A stretch of DNA of 36,778 nt from Pseudomonadota bacterium. GTDB lineage: Bacteria > Pseudomonadota > Gammaproteobacteria > UBA6429 > Thiohalophilaceae. This document shows, one piece after another, positions 35,383 through 36,778 of this stretch. Position 1 is the first letter of the stretch. Every line of letters begins with the position of its first letter. Made by a program: the position numbers and the translations under genes. The notes under the pieces are model-generated. The model was given only the letters and a program-made list of their open reading frames with translations, was not told the DNA's origin and searched no databases. The DNA lies in NCBI GenBank assembly GCA_022340685.1, contig JAJDNN010000181.1, forward strand, positions 1 to 36,778, in the 5' to 3' direction.

Positions 35383-35711
35383 ATCACGTCCAGCTTGTCA
35401 GAGTATCTCCCGGCGTATTTGCACTGCACGGCGATTTGAACTTCTATTCCGTGCCGGGTATCGAGGGTGTGTTTGAAAACCTGCTGTCGGCCGATGAAGC
35501 AGAGATTACGATTGATCTGGGCGAGGTGAGCCGCAGTGACAGCGCGGGTCTGGCTCTACTGGTAGAATGGTGGAAGCGGGCGCAACGCCGTGGTATCTCA
35601 TTGCATTTCAGCCATTTGCCTGACCAATTGCTGGAAATTGCCCGGATCAGCAACTTGTTGCCCATTCTCCCATTTGACAGGGACAAATCCGCCACTCCTC
35701 CGCTACAATAG
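35379..35711 (+). CDS. mlaB: STAS-domain protein MlaB
   Basis: The cytoplasmic STAS subunit that binds MlaF and is needed for complex assembly and activity. The 110-residue protein has the STAS core ITIDLGEVSRSDSAGLALLVEWWKRA, with Ser55 at the position of the conserved Thr/Ser in MlaB proteins. The ATG overlaps the mlaC stop. The C-terminal 20 or so residues are poorly conserved. Confidence 0.94.
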   Translation: MNHVQLVRVSPGVFALHGDLNFYSVPGIEGVFENLLSADEAEITIDLGEVSRSDSAGLALLVEWWKRAQRRGISLHFSHLPDQLLEIARISNLLPILPFDRDKSATPPLQ

Positions 35712-35743
35712 CGCCTTTTCTTTCAGCGACCAGGGTGGAATCC

Positions 35744-36778
<1,035 letters not shown>

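Overview
This 36.8 kb window is a compact, protein-dense stretch of a gammaproteobacterial chromosome. Gene content and order match the Pseudomonas/Chromatiales style of arrangement: the holA-proA-nadD-rsfS-rlmH group, the maf-rng-yhdP-nitrilase-tldD-darP-pmbA group, and the lpt/rpoN/PTS group facing the mla/murA group. An HPr kinase next to rpoN points away from the enteric bacteria and towards environmental, possibly sulfur- or methane-oxidising gammaproteobacteria. That placement is an inference from gene order only. I see no rRNA, tRNA, CRISPR array, insertion sequence, phage gene or other mobile element.

Region 1 (1-14.7 kb, mostly + strand) covers DNA replication (holA, cut by the left edge), proline synthesis (proA), NAD synthesis (nadD), ribosome silencing and 23S rRNA methylation (rsfS, rlmH), nucleotide house-cleaning (maf), RNase G (rng), the AsmA-like envelope protein YhdP, a small exported protein of unknown function, a Nit-type amidase, and both halves of the TldD/TldE protease (tldD, pmbA) around the divergent ribosome-assembly gene darP. 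Region 2 (14.8-16.5 kb) holds an orphan second MlaC-like lipid-binding protein convergent with an endonuclease/exonuclease/phosphatase-family gene.

Region 3 (16.7-28.8 kb, all - strand) is read from right to left: a zinc-ribbon-like small protein, mlaA, yrbG, a heavy-metal-binding (HMA) protein, kdsD, kdsC, lptC, lptA, lptB, rpoN, hpf, ptsN, hprK, rapZ, a mannose-type EIIA, and HPr. A probable terminator follows HPr, and then comes mgtE. Many junctions are ATGA-type overlaps, so this is probably one long transcription unit with internal promoters. It joins phospholipid removal from the outer membrane (MlaA), Kdo synthesis, LPS export and an incomplete, regulatory phosphotransferase chain.

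Region 4 (28.9-36.8 kb, + strand) has a divergent DUF72-like gene, then pyruvate phosphate dikinase (ppdK) preceded by a textbook sigma-54 -24/-12 promoter, then mlaFEDCB-ibaG-murA. The right edge cuts murA. Compared with the enteric order, where mlaF and yrbG are direct divergent neighbours, an insert containing mlaA, the zinc-ribbon gene, the DUF72-like gene and ppdK separates the two halves.

The window is mainly housekeeping. The points I would look at first are the sigma-54 promoter of ppdK with rpoN itself about 6.6 kb away, the orphan MlaC paralogue with Tyr/Pro/Gly-rich ends, the HMA protein inside the Kdo/LPS operon, and HPr with both His15 and Ser46 but no Enzyme I gene beside it.
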